Positions 1 to 7,599 of a stretch of DNA of 22,616 bases are shown here, one piece after another. Positions within the stretch are counted from its first letter, which is position 1, and every line of letters begins with the position of its first letter. Source of the stretch: Halanaerobiales bacterium. Lineage in GTDB: Bacteria; Bacillota_F; Halanaerobiia; Halanaerobiales; DTU029. A program made the translations under genes and the position numbers. The notes under the pieces were generated by a model. The model searched no databases. It was given only the letters and a program-made list of their open reading frames with translations, and had not been told where the DNA came from. Location: positions 1-22,616 of the forward strand of contig JADQBV010000218.1 in assembly GCA_016278415.1 (NCBI GenBank), read 5' to 3'.

Positions 1-65
1 TTTATCAATAGTGACCCCTTGACAAATTTTAAAAAAGTTTATGCAAAGCTAGTGAATTTTTGTAC

Positions 66-74
66 TTATCCACA
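66..74 (+). other. Perfect DnaA-box 9-mer
   Basis: TTATCCACA matches the consensus DnaA box exactly. It lies in an AT-rich stretch without a gene, together with a 9-bp inverted repeat (92-114) and two similar ATGCAAA-containing segments at about 41-60 and 118-138. I found no cluster of further boxes, so this is only a possible DnaA site. A 9-mer has a fair chance of occurring at random in a window this size. Confidence 0.25.
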
Positions 75-91
75 GGTAATTACGTTAGTTA

Positions 92-114
92 ATAATAAGT
101 TGTTTACTTATTAT
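92..114. repeat. 9-bp inverted repeat upstream of the first gene
   Basis: ATAATAAGT, then a 5-nt spacer (TGTTT), then ACTTATTAT form a perfect 9-bp dyad. It sits about 95 bp before the first start codon, just upstream of a possible promoter at 130-159. It could be an operator. It is AT-rich and has no T-tract placed like that of a terminator. Confidence 0.35.
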
Positions 115-129
115 GTTAATGCAAACTTA

Positions 130-159
130 TTGAACTTTAGTAAATACAGAGGATAAAAT
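130..159 (+). promoter_or_regulatory. Possible sigma-A promoter for the 208-582 gene
   Basis: TTGAAC (130-135) and TAAAAT (154-159) are 18 bp apart. They match 4/6 and 5/6 of the -35 and -10 consensus. The start codon follows about 49 bp downstream, a normal leader length. In DNA this AT-rich such matches are common, so support is modest. Confidence 0.3.
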
Positions 160-207
160 TATTATAGAGATAGATATATATAATAATTGAAGAGAGGAGG
201 TGTATCT

Positions 208-582
208 ATGGATATAGAATGGAGTAGCATTATAACAGTACTCCTGACCGTATTGCCAGTACTGTCTGTTATAATAATTATTGCTCGTAAGTTCTTTCCT
301 GATATTGACCCTTATTTTAGGAAAGGGTCAGTAATATTAGCAGAGGTTGATGATATTATTGATGGAATACTACTGGAGTATCCGGATAATAAATATCTAA
401 ATAGTATAAATGATATAGTTGATGGAGTATTGAAAGAATTAAAGGAAGCTGGATATAAGGTTGATCTGGATGATGAGAAGAAAATTGCTTATCATGTAAA
501 AGGAAGGATTAAGAAGGACGAGGGTACCAGGGTAAAATGGGAAGATGGGAAGTTGAAATTAGAGTTTAATAAGGAGTTTTGA
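208..582 (+). CDS. Small membrane-anchored hypothetical protein (124 aa)
   Basis: I chose ATG 208 because AGGAGGTG lies 7 nt upstream. The alternative TTG at 187 would place that ribosome binding site inside the gene. The protein begins with one hydrophobic segment (about residues 6-26, rich in V, L and I) and continues as a charged, soluble, probably cytoplasmic domain. Within that domain DIIDGIL and DIVDGVL form an internal repeat about 21 residues apart, followed by a lysine-rich tail ending in KLEFNKEF. I do not recognise the family. Its size and single N-terminal membrane segment are reminiscent of small phage or prophage membrane proteins, but no holin-family signature can be asserted. 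It is monocistronic, bounded by its own promoter candidate and a terminator directly after the stop, so it is probably unrelated to the Qat operon that follows. Confidence 0.7.
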   Translation: MDIEWSSIITVLLTVLPVLSVIIIIARKFFPDIDPYFRKGSVILAEVDDIIDGILLEYPDNKYLNSINDIVDGVLKELKEAGYKVDLDDEKKIAYHVKGRIKKDEGTRVKWEDGKLKLEFNKEF

Positions 583-583
583 T

Positions 584-610
584 ATGCCGCTTTTATAGCG
601 GTATTTTTTT
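584..610 (+). terminator. Intrinsic terminator after the 208-582 gene
   Basis: ATGCCGC (584-590) pairs with GCGGTAT (598-604) through one G-U pair across a 7-nt loop, and a run of seven T (604-610) follows. The hairpin starts 1 nt after the TGA stop, so it ends this transcript ahead of the Qat operon. The remaining 611-858 holds no gene, only AT-rich leader sequence. Confidence 0.85.
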
Positions 611-718
611 GCAATAAAAAATATATCCTAGTATTACGTGTTACTCTCTTATTTTGTTAGTAAAGTATACCTTTATTTTTATGTAATGGATTTGGCTATA
701 TCAATGGATAATTTAATC

Positions 719-747
719 TTGTTTTGTATTATGTTGTAAAATAAGAT
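719..747 (+). promoter_or_regulatory. Possible promoter of the qat operon
   Basis: TTGTTT (719-724), a 17-bp spacer and TAAGAT (742-747) are the best -35/-10 pair I see between the terminator at 584-610 and qatA. The leader to ATG 859 would be about 105 nt. Support is weak because the surrounding DNA is very AT-rich. Confidence 0.25.
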
Positions 748-858
748 AATAGAAAGGAAAAAAATGTTTTTTGTAGAATAATATACAATAAGGAAATTTT
801 AGTATGATATTTCTTATTACTATTAAGATTAATAACAAGTTATATGGGAGGTAATTTT

Positions 859-2781
859 ATGTGGCCAGATAACGAGACGATTGAAGATTTATTAGGCTTT
901 AAAGTACATGCTGATTTAATACATTCTGTAGTTACAGATTCTAGTTTACTACCAATAACTGTAGGAGTATTTGGAGATTGGGGAAGTGGAAAAACTAGTA
1001 TTATGAAAATGTTACAGAATGATTTAGAATCAGATGATGACGAAAAAGCAAATGATAAAAATATATGTCTTTATTTTAATGGTTGGCTTTTCGAAGGGTA
1101 TGATGATGCAAAGTCAGCTATAATTAGCTCTATACTTATGCAGTTAAGCGAACATAAAAAATTTAGTTATAAAATAAGGGATAGAGCTAAATCGCTTCTA
1201 AAATCGGTTGACTGGATGAAGTTAGCTAAATTTGGTATAAAAGAAATTGCATTACCTGCTGCTTCAGCCTACGCAACTGGAGGTATTAGTGTAATTCCTG
1301 GATTAGTTAAGGGAGCCAATGAATTATTTACGGGTGAAAGCCAAAGAGATCAAGAAAAACTTACAATGTCTTTACAAAATAATATGGACAAATTGGATAG
1401 TGCTATTGATTTATCAAAAAGTAATCTTGATTCAAATCCATTATTACAAGTAAGGAAATTTCGAGAACGTTTTTTAGATTTAATAGTAGAGGCAGAAATA
1501 GATTCTTTAGTTGTTCTTATTGACGACCTTGATAGATGCTCACCAGATAGAATTATAGATAATCTAGAAGCTATTAAACTTTTCCTGAATGTCAAAAATA
1601 CAGCTTTTGTAATTGGGGCAGACCCAAGAATAATTAAACATGCTATAAAGGCGAGATATAATTCAGGTGATTTTGATAAAGAGACTGATATTGTAAATGA
1701 TTATCTTGAAAAGCTTATACAGTTGCCCTACCATTTACCTCCATTATCCCCTGCAGAAATTGAAACATACATATCACTTTTATTTTGTTCTAATCATCTT
1801 AAAGATGAACAGTGGTCCAGAATTATAGAAGCATCTAAAGAAAAAAGGGATAGTAATAGATATTCAGTATTTGGATATGGGGCTATAGAAGATACGCTAT
1901 CAAAAGAGGAATTTAAAGGAGATCTAGTAGAAAATTTGAAGATATGTTCATGTATAGCCCCTTTGATAACCGAAGTGTTAAAAGGAAACCCTCGACAAGT
2001 AAAACGCTTCTTGAATGCTTTTATTATAAGAAAAAAATTAGCTAAGGTAGCAAATTTAACCCATATTCGTGATGATGTTTTAGTGAAATTGATGGTGTTA
2101 GAATACAATAATTCTACTAATTTTAATAAATTGTTTAATTGGCAAGCGGAACAGGATGGCTTTCCTAATGAAATTAAAATATTAGAAAAAATTATGGATC
2201 TAGATGAAGAAGAAACTATTGAGAAAAAATATAAGATAGATGAAGATATTATAAAACAATGGACAACTTCTTTTATGAAGAAATGGTTATCAATGGAGCC
2301 GTATCTATCTGACGTAGATTTAAGAGACTATTTCTGGATTGCTCGAGATAGATTAAAATCTACTCTTTCAAATATATCACTGGTTTCACCTTTTGTTCGC
2401 CAAGTATTTGAAGAACTTATTTCAGAAAATCAAGGGAAAAGAAATAGAGCAGCAGATAGTGTAAAAGAATTTGATGAAGAGGAGCTTACAATCTTTTACG
2501 ATTTACTTAGAGAACATATAAGACGTAATCCTATTGGAAAAGTAGGATATGATGCTACTCGCGCTCTAATAGAAAGAGATATATCTAGAAGTCAGGAATT
2601 TTATAAGTCTGTTTTAGAAAAATTGCCAACAGATGAAACAAACCCAAGTATTGCTATTGATGCACTTATACTTACAAAAGAAAAAAAGGAATTACAGCGA
2701 TTTTTAAATCCAATTATTGAAGACTGGAAAAAAGGTGATTCTCAGATTGGAAGAGCAATTAACTCAAGGGGAGGGAGATAA
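859..2781 (+). CDS. qatA: QatA: KAP-family P-loop ATPase of the Qat anti-phage system
   Basis: ATG 859 (640 aa) is preferred over ATG 844 because GGGAGG lies just upstream of it. A Walker A motif GDWGSGKT is at residues 39-46. A Walker B stretch LIDDLDRC is at about 220-227, and the following DRIIDNLEAIKLFL and VIGADPRII segments are typical of KAP NTPases, a STAND-related family named for Kidins220/ARMS and PifA. An alanine/glycine-rich segment near residues 133-152 may be the hydrophobic insertion common in KAP proteins, though it is short. The gene is followed 5 nt later by qatB, then the QueC-like and TatD-like genes, which is the diagnostic qatABCD order. In known Qat systems the four proteins together protect against phage. 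The trigger and the role of ATP hydrolysis are not shown by this sequence. Confidence 0.88.
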   Translation: MWPDNETIEDLLGFKVHADLIHSVVTDSSLLPITVGVFGDWGSGKTSIMKMLQNDLESDDDEKANDKNICLYFNGWLFEGYDDAKSAIISSILMQLSEHKKFSYKIRDRAKSLLKSVDWMKLAKFGIKEIALPAASAYATGGISVIPGLVKGANELFTGESQRDQEKLTMSLQNNMDKLDSAIDLSKSNLDSNPLLQVRKFRERFLDLIVEAEIDSLVVLIDDLDRCSPDRIIDNLEAIKLFLNVKNTAFVIGADPRIIKHAIKARYNSGDFDKETDIVNDYLEKLIQLPYHLPPLSPAEIETYISLLFCSNHLKDEQWSRIIEASKEKRDSNRYSVFGYGAIEDTLSKEEFKGDLVENLKICSCIAPLITEVLKGNPRQVKRFLNAFIIRKKLAKVANLTHIRDDVLVKLMVLEYNNSTNFNKLFNWQAEQDGFPNEIKILEKIMDLDEEETIEKKYKIDEDIIKQWTTSFMKKWLSMEPYLSDVDLRDYFWIARDRLKSTLSNISLVSPFVRQVFEELISENQGKRNRAADSVKEFDEEELTIFYDLLREHIRRNPIGKVGYDATRALIERDISRSQEFYKSVLEKLPTDETNPSIAIDALILTKEKKELQRFLNPIIEDWKKGDSQIGRAINSRGGR

Positions 2782-2786
2782 TAATA

Positions 2787-3491
2787 ATGGGTACTTCACA
2801 AGGATATGATGCTCCAACTTCTCCACAGTGGGGGAATTTAAAAACTCAAGTAACTAATGACGCAAAAAAGGGATATTCATCTTTAGAAAAATCCTATGAA
2901 GTTGTAAAGAAGTTCGTAAAAATTAAACAAAGCAGTGGTTCATTTAGAAACGCTGCAAATAATGTTGCTGCAAATATAGGAGGGTTTCTTTCCTTAGTAA
3001 ATGATACCAGCTTTAGAGAAGCACTTGATGAAGCAGGTCTCAAGGGCTTAAAGGGGAGATCGGTATTAGAAATTACTTATTCTTTAGCTGATTACCTAAG
3101 TGAGTCTTTTAATAATATTGATGAAGTTGATGCAAGAAATGCTCTTTCACGCTTATTGAATGATTTATTTCAGGATGCCAAAACTTATGAAGATTTGGAG
3201 AATGTAGTTAAATCAAATTCTACCAATGATTTAATTGAGGAAGTATTAGTTAATTTTTTTGGTTATTATATTTATGAACAGTTTTGCAGAGTATTTTATG
3301 AGAGATTAGTTCAGAGAGTGGGGGAAAATAAAGCTGAATCGTATCTAAAAAGTATTGATGAATATATTAATTCAGTATTGAAACATGAAACTTCTAGTTT
3401 AGATCTTATTAATATTGATTGGGATGGCGATGAAGGAAAAAGTATTACTAATAAAATACTTGAGGAAACATTAGTAGTATTTGGGGGGTAA
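2787..3491 (+). CDS. qatB: QatB: Qat system protein of unknown biochemical role
   Basis: This 234-aa soluble protein starts at ATG 2787 behind a strong GGGGAGGGA site overlapping the end of qatA. It begins with MGTSQGYDAPTSP, a glycine/serine/proline-rich leader of the sort QatB proteins start with (from memory). The rest looks mainly alpha-helical, with an aromatic cluster (NFFGYYIYEQF) near residue 155 and an acidic region near the C-terminus (about 208-216). No catalytic motif is visible. The assignment rests mainly on position between the KAP ATPase and the QueC-like gene, helped by the N-terminus and length. In the known system QatB is required for defence and probably works in a complex with the other Qat proteins. 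Confidence 0.82.
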   Translation: MGTSQGYDAPTSPQWGNLKTQVTNDAKKGYSSLEKSYEVVKKFVKIKQSSGSFRNAANNVAANIGGFLSLVNDTSFREALDEAGLKGLKGRSVLEITYSLADYLSESFNNIDEVDARNALSRLLNDLFQDAKTYEDLENVVKSNSTNDLIEEVLVNFFGYYIYEQFCRVFYERLVQRVGENKAESYLKSIDEYINSVLKHETSSLDLINIDWDGDEGKSITNKILEETLVVFGG

Positions 3492-3494
3492 AAA

Positions 3495-4847
3495 ATGAAT
3501 ATTATTGTGGAAGTAAATTCTTCTGAAGCAACTGATTTTGAGTTTGCAAAGGTAAATTTGAATTATCTTGATCAAGGTAAGTGTTATAAGTTAGATATTG
3601 ATTTCTCAACATTATATAAAGAATGTGGAAAACCAACTTCAAAAATTATGGATTTTTTGTTTATATCATCAATTATCTATTCTGTTGATAAAATAGTATC
3701 ACGAGAGGATGCTCATGATAATTGGACACGTAATCTGTATGTAGAAATTCCAGTTTCAAACTTAAATGAATGGAATAAAGTAAAAGAAGATTTTATTGAA
3801 ATGATTAATTTTTTAACTGGTGATAAATGGGATATTAATTTTAAAAAATTAAAATCAAATCTCGATAGAATAAATAATGATGTTGAATACATTCCATTAC
3901 CTTTTACTGATAAAGAAAAAGCAGTATCTTTATTTTCAGGTGGATTAGATTCATTAACAGGAGTAATAGATTGGCTTGAGAATTATAGTGAACGTTTAAT
4001 TCTTGTCGGACATTATGATCCTCAAGTTGCAGGACCGAAAAGTGATCAACAAAAAATATATAATAAAATAAAATCACATTATCAAGATAGAACAAGATTT
4101 TTACAGATAAAATTGGGACAAAGGCCTTATCCAACAGAAGGTACTTATAGAAGTAGATCATTGGTTTTTTTAGCTTTGGGTATTTATGCTGCTAATTCTT
4201 TGGGGGAAAATATACCATTGATTATACCCGAAAATGGTACAATAGCTCTGAATATTCCTTTAACTCCATCAAGGCGGGGGGCTTGTAGTACCAGAACAAC
4301 TCATCCATTTTTTTTAGATAAAGTTCGTCATGTCCTAACAAAGTTAGAGGTTAATAATCCTATTAGAAATCCTTTTCAGTTATTAACAAAAGGTGAATGT
4401 TTGGAGCGATGCAAGAACCTGGAATTGTTAAAAGAATTATCATTGCTAAGTGTATCCTGTGGGAAAAGAGGACATGTAAGAGAGTGGAAAAGAAGAAATG
4501 CTAATGGTTGCGGTCGATGTATTCCTTGTATATTTAGAAGGGCTGCATTACATAAGATAAATTATGATATTGAATCATATGGATTAGACTTTTGTGCCGG
4601 TGAAGTTGACATTGATAATACTAAAAAAGCAGGAAACAATGACATAAGAGCCTGTATATCATTTCTAAATAATAATTATTCAAAAAAAGATATTAAAGAT
4701 CTATTATCCAGTTCTGGAGGACTAAAAGTGAATGAATTGGATATATACTCGGAAGTTGTGTATAAAGCAATGAAAGAAGTTAAAGAACTAGTTAAAAATA
4801 AAGCAATAGATGATATAAAAGATAGAATCGTTTATTTAAATGATTAG
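3495..4847 (+). CDS. qatC: QatC: QueC-like PP-loop protein of the Qat system
   Basis: This 450-aa protein carries the PP-loop ATP-pyrophosphatase motif SGGLDS at residues 148-153, as in QueC (7-cyano-7-deazaguanine synthase). A QueC-like zinc site follows near the C-terminus: Cys322, then Cys339, Cys342 and Cys345 in a CGRCIPC context. It is roughly twice the length of housekeeping QueC. The extra N-terminal domain of about 140 residues and an extended C-terminus are typical of the defence paralogue. No other queuosine or deazaguanine genes (queD, queE, tgt/dpdA) are nearby, which argues for a Qat role rather than base synthesis. QatC is therefore predicted to adenylate or modify an unknown substrate. 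The start ATG 3495 follows a G-run (GGGGGG) that overlaps the qatB stop region, so translation is probably coupled. Confidence 0.87.
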   Translation: MNIIVEVNSSEATDFEFAKVNLNYLDQGKCYKLDIDFSTLYKECGKPTSKIMDFLFISSIIYSVDKIVSREDAHDNWTRNLYVEIPVSNLNEWNKVKEDFIEMINFLTGDKWDINFKKLKSNLDRINNDVEYIPLPFTDKEKAVSLFSGGLDSLTGVIDWLENYSERLILVGHYDPQVAGPKSDQQKIYNKIKSHYQDRTRFLQIKLGQRPYPTEGTYRSRSLVFLALGIYAANSLGENIPLIIPENGTIALNIPLTPSRRGACSTRTTHPFFLDKVRHVLTKLEVNNPIRNPFQLLTKGECLERCKNLELLKELSLLSVSCGKRGHVREWKRRNANGCGRCIPCIFRRAALHKINYDIESYGLDFCAGEVDIDNTKKAGNNDIRACISFLNNNYSKKDIKDLLSSSGGLKVNELDIYSEVVYKAMKEVKELVKNKAIDDIKDRIVYLND

Positions 4848-4858
4848 GAGAGATATTT

Positions 4859-5596
4859 ATGATCATTGATACTCATTGCCATATAGATTTATATTCTTAT
4901 CCAGAATTAATAGTAAAAAAATTAGAAAGAACTAATATAATAACAATAGGTATGACAAATTTACCAAGTTATTTTGAAATTGGATACAGTCACATAAAGA
5001 ATTTTAAAAAGGTTCGTTTAGCTTTAGGATTACATCCTTTATTAGAAAAAAGCCATACAAAAGAAGAGTATAATAAATTTAAGAGGTTGGCTTCTAAGAC
5101 TGCATATATAGGTGAAGTAGGTTTAGATTTCTCTAAAGAAAGTAAGTCTTTGATTGATCAACAAATACATACTTTAAAATATGTTTTTGAAAACATAAAT
5201 AACAAATCCAAAGTAATAAGTTTACATTCAAGAAAAGCAGAAAAAAAAGTTCTTGAACTATTAAAAAATTATAAAATAAAAAATGCTATTTTTCATTGGT
5301 ATAGTGGGAATTTATCAATATTACATAAGATTATTGATGAAGGTTATTACTTTTCCATTAATCCTGCTATGATTAATACTCAAAAAGGGAGAAATATAAT
5401 TACTGAGATTCCTAAGCATCTTATGCTAACTGAAACAGATGGCCCTTATGTTAAAGTAGAAAATCGCCAAGTGGAACCAAAAGATATTATATATGTATTA
5501 GATTATTTAAGTAAGTTGTGGTGTTGTGATATAAAAGAAGTAGAACAGCAGATTTATAGTAATTTTAAATTATTAGTTAATAGTTTAAATAATTAA
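4859..5596 (+). CDS. qatD: QatD: TatD-family metal-dependent hydrolase of the Qat system
   Basis: This 245-aa TIM-barrel amidohydrolase resembles TatD DNases. The expected metal ligands are all present: His6-x-His8 (DTHCHID), Glu86 (GEVGLDF), His123 (SLHSR), His146 (FHWYSG) and Asp194 (TETDGPY), so the enzyme looks active. It starts 11 nt after qatC with AGGAGAG overlapping the qatC stop, and closes the qatABCD operon. Family members hydrolyse DNA or other phosphodiesters. In Qat it is a required component whose substrate is unsettled. It is slightly shorter than housekeeping TatD (about 255-265 aa). On its own it could be read as TatD, but the context makes QatD far more likely. Confidence 0.87.
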   Translation: MIIDTHCHIDLYSYPELIVKKLERTNIITIGMTNLPSYFEIGYSHIKNFKKVRLALGLHPLLEKSHTKEEYNKFKRLASKTAYIGEVGLDFSKESKSLIDQQIHTLKYVFENINNKSKVISLHSRKAEKKVLELLKNYKIKNAIFHWYSGNLSILHKIIDEGYYFSINPAMINTQKGRNIITEIPKHLMLTETDGPYVKVENRQVEPKDIIYVLDYLSKLWCCDIKEVEQQIYSNFKLLVNSLNN

Positions 5597-5645
5597 AAAT
5601 GATGCAACAGGGAGTATTATTTTAGTGGATTATCATTTAATAAAT

Positions 5646-5677
5646 AAAAACCTTCCTAATATAAATTAGAAAGGTTT
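5646..5677 (-). terminator. Terminator of the methyltransferase operon, possibly shared with qat
   Basis: Arms 5648-5660 and 5665-5677 pair over 13 positions with one mismatch across a 4-nt loop. Read on the minus strand, the hairpin runs into a T-rich tract (TTTTTATTTATT), giving a good terminator 9 nt after the stop of the minus-strand methyltransferase. On the plus strand it lacks a T-run, so it would stop qat transcripts less efficiently. Confidence 0.75.
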
Positions 5678-5685
5678 ACTAGGAT

Positions 5686-6759
5686 TTAACTTGCTTCCTG
5701 TTTTCTATTATTCTTACCCTTGGTAGCTATATGTAGTGCTTCTACCATCTTTTTAGCTATTATACTCACAAGTGGAACACACACTGAATTACCAAATTGT
5801 TTATATGCCTGAGTTCTTGAAACTGGAATTTTAAATTCCCTTCCATATACTTTTCTATACTCTTTGGGAAAACCGAAAAGACTAGCAGCTTCCCATTCTG
5901 TTAACATTCTGGGGTTTTTACCCAGATGTTTTTGATCTATAAGTATTTCACTACCATCTTTATAATATCTAGCACTCATTGTTCTTGAAACATCGTCTAA
6001 CTTTGCTAAACTATATCCAAATCCATTTCCTTTTTTGCGATGCTTTTCTCTGTATTTCTGGAGATAGTTCCAGAGTTTATGTGATATAGTATATTTTTCA
6101 TCTACTTCCTCAGATGGTGTTAGGATATTTTCTAACTTTGGTTTCCTATCAGGTATATTTATTTTTTTTAAATCAAAATCCACGTTTAAATTAGATTTAA
6201 ATCCAGCAATTAAGATTCTTTCTCTATGTTGTGGTACCAACTTAGCGGCATCAAAAATATCATATGAAATTGTATATCCAAGTTCTTCTAACTCCTGTTT
6301 CACAATTTTAAAGGTTTGTCCTTTATTATGACTTACTAGGTTTTTAACATTTTCAAGTAAAAATGCAGAGGGCTTTTTGACCTTCAATATTTCTATAATT
6401 TGAAAAAATAGTTGTCCCTTTTCTTGATCGTCAAATCCATGTTTCATCCCAAGTGAATTACGCTTTGATACACCTGCAAGTGAAAATGTAGGACAGGGGA
6501 AGCCAGCAGCCAGTATATCAAAATCAGGTATATCCTCCTTATCGATTAATCTTATATCTCCGTGAAGTTCAGGATGTTCTTTATATTTTTCTGAATCTCG
6601 CCAGTGTATAGTCTCATTAAGGTAATTGGCCGAATATGTATGTCGGGCAAATTTATCTATTTCACTGGAAAATACACATTTAGCTCCTGCACCATCAAAT
6701 GCTATTCTGAAACCACCTATTCCAGCAAATAAATCTATAAACTTTATTTGTTCTGTCAT
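5686..6759 (-). CDS. DNA (cytosine-5) methyltransferase, Dcm/M.EcoRII-like
   Basis: All main m5C-methyltransferase motifs are present in 357 aa: motif I FIDLFAGIGGF (residues 7-17), motif IV GFPCPTFS with catalytic Cys89, motif VI ENV with Glu136, motif VIII QHRERILIAGF, and a C-terminal motif X (QFGNSVCVPLV). The target-recognition end contains GFGYSL, SRTMSARYYKDGSEILI and FKIPVSRTQAYKQFGNS. As remembered, these closely follow the corresponding part of E. coli Dcm and M.EcoRII (CCWGG). That suggests CCWGG or a relative, but specificity is not proven. It lacks the long N-terminal extension of Dcm (472 aa). It is the second gene of a minus-strand operon, 20 nt after a T:G-type glycosylase, with GGGAGGA just upstream of ATG. 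No classical endonuclease gene adjoins it. The nuclease may be supplied by the divergent operon. Confidence 0.9.
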   Translation of the reverse strand: MTEQIKFIDLFAGIGGFRIAFDGAGAKCVFSSEIDKFARHTYSANYLNETIHWRDSEKYKEHPELHGDIRLIDKEDIPDFDILAAGFPCPTFSLAGVSKRNSLGMKHGFDDQEKGQLFFQIIEILKVKKPSAFLLENVKNLVSHNKGQTFKIVKQELEELGYTISYDIFDAAKLVPQHRERILIAGFKSNLNVDFDLKKINIPDRKPKLENILTPSEEVDEKYTISHKLWNYLQKYREKHRKKGNGFGYSLAKLDDVSRTMSARYYKDGSEILIDQKHLGKNPRMLTEWEAASLFGFPKEYRKVYGREFKIPVSRTQAYKQFGNSVCVPLVSIIAKKMVEALHIATKGKNNRKQEAS

Positions 6760-6779
6760 AATTATTAGTCCTCCCTATA

Positions 6780-7424
6780 TCATTTATTGTATAATTTGCA
6801 TTGACTATTTATAATACAATCATTACATAAAGGATTTTTCGGTTTACACACTTTTCTCATGAAATCTAAAAATGACTCATTAAATCTAATTGCTTTACCA
6901 TCTTCTGATGGAACAAGGTCGTCCATGGAGGCCCATAAATTTTTGTTTCTACGAGCTTCTCCTTTATATTTTTTATCATAAAATCTATCAAAAAATCTTA
7001 CAGTATTTGAATCAATCATTATAGCTCTTTCTTTAAAGTAGAAAGTGATAATAGCTGCTGCCGTGTAATCCCCTATACCAGGTATATCGGTTAATATATG
7101 TTTATCAGTAGGAAACTCACTATAATTATTACATATATATTTACTCATATCATATAATCTATTTGCCCGCCATGTTAATCCTAGCCCTTTTATACTGTCT
7201 TTAATTTTTTCTAAAGATACTTTGTTTAGATGAAAAACCGTTGGATATTCAGATAAAAATTCTTTATAAACAGGTAGTACCAGATGGGGTGGTGTACGAA
7301 TTAGCATAACTTCAGCTATGACTGAATTATATATTTTTTTGGGGTTTCTCCAGGGAAAATGATCACAGTATTCTTTACCCCATTCAATAAGATTATTATA
7401 TAATATATCTTTGACTTTTTCCAT
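6780..7424 (-). CDS. HhH-GPD/4Fe-4S DNA glycosylase, probable T:G mismatch (MIG-type) enzyme
   Basis: This 214-aa protein belongs to the EndoIII/MutY superfamily. It has Glu38 (IAEVML), the helix-hairpin-helix PGIGDYTAAA (115-124), catalytic Asp138 (IDSNTVRFFDRF), and a terminal cluster Cys193-X6-Cys200-X2-Cys203-X5-Cys209, the exact 4Fe-4S spacing. At position 120 EndoIII has the lyase Lys and MutY has Ser. Here it is Tyr, as in the thymine glycosylase Mig.Mth, whose gene also sits beside an m5C methyltransferase. The probable reaction is removal of T (or U) from T:G mismatches made when 5-methylcytosine deaminates, analogous to Vsr beside Dcm. The MutY C-terminal 8-oxoG-sensing domain is absent, which argues against an adenine glycosylase. 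It is the first gene of the operon, with a GGAG site and a good promoter upstream. Confidence 0.85.
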   Translation of the reverse strand: MEKVKDILYNNLIEWGKEYCDHFPWRNPKKIYNSVIAEVMLIRTPPHLVLPVYKEFLSEYPTVFHLNKVSLEKIKDSIKGLGLTWRANRLYDMSKYICNNYSEFPTDKHILTDIPGIGDYTAAAIITFYFKERAIMIDSNTVRFFDRFYDKKYKGEARRNKNLWASMDDLVPSEDGKAIRFNESFLDFMRKVCKPKNPLCNDCIINSQCKLYNK

Positions 7425-7445
7425 CTGGTTAGATCTCCTTAATAA

Positions 7446-7473
7446 ATTATAATTGCATAATATATAAATTCAA
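7446..7473 (-). promoter_or_regulatory. Promoter of the glycosylase-methyltransferase operon
   Basis: On the minus strand TTGAAT (plus coordinates 7468-7473), a 16-bp spacer and a perfect TATAAT (7446-7451) lie about 22 bp before the glycosylase start. The leader would be short, leaving room for the ribosome binding site. Confidence 0.5.
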
Positions 7474-7517
7474 TAAAAGTATCCAGTATCCTTTTAAAAT
7501 TATCATGTTATAAATCT

Positions 7518-7546
7518 TTGAGAAAAATTATACAATTATTTATATT
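7518..7546 (+). promoter_or_regulatory. Promoter of the WYL regulator gene
   Basis: TTGAGA (7518-7523), 17 bp and TATATT (7541-7546) each match 5/6 of consensus. They lie about 54 bp before ATG 7600. The left arm of a 10-bp inverted repeat (7528-7537) falls between the two boxes, which fits an autoregulated promoter. Confidence 0.5.
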
Positions 7547-7584
7547 ATATAAAGGAATATGCTTCTTTTTGTAGAATTGTATAA
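7528..7584. repeat. 10-bp inverted repeat straddling the WYL-gene promoter
   Basis: TTATACAATT (7528-7537) and AATTGTATAA (7575-7584) are perfect reverse complements separated by 37 nt. The left arm sits in the spacer of the promoter candidate and the right arm lies just before the ribosome binding site. They could be two half-sites or two operators for the WYL protein. As an RNA hairpin the loop would be long, so DNA binding is the more natural reading. Confidence 0.45.
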
Positions 7585-7599
7585 CAGGTGATGTATAAA

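Noticed and set aside
19..24. Perfect TTGACA -35 box near the left end
   Set aside because: No acceptable -10 box lies 16-18 bp downstream.
1350..1595. Antisense open frames inside large genes (for example 1350-1595, 1794-2108, 3904-4161, 12123-12497, 17098-17442 on the minus strand)
   Set aside because: They lie fully inside well-supported genes, lack ribosome binding sites and show no recognisable protein features.
3495..4847. Deazaguanine DNA modification (Dpd) or queuosine synthesis based on the QueC-like gene
   Set aside because: No DpdA/TGT, QueD or QueE gene is nearby, and the KAP-B-QueC-TatD order is specific to Qat.
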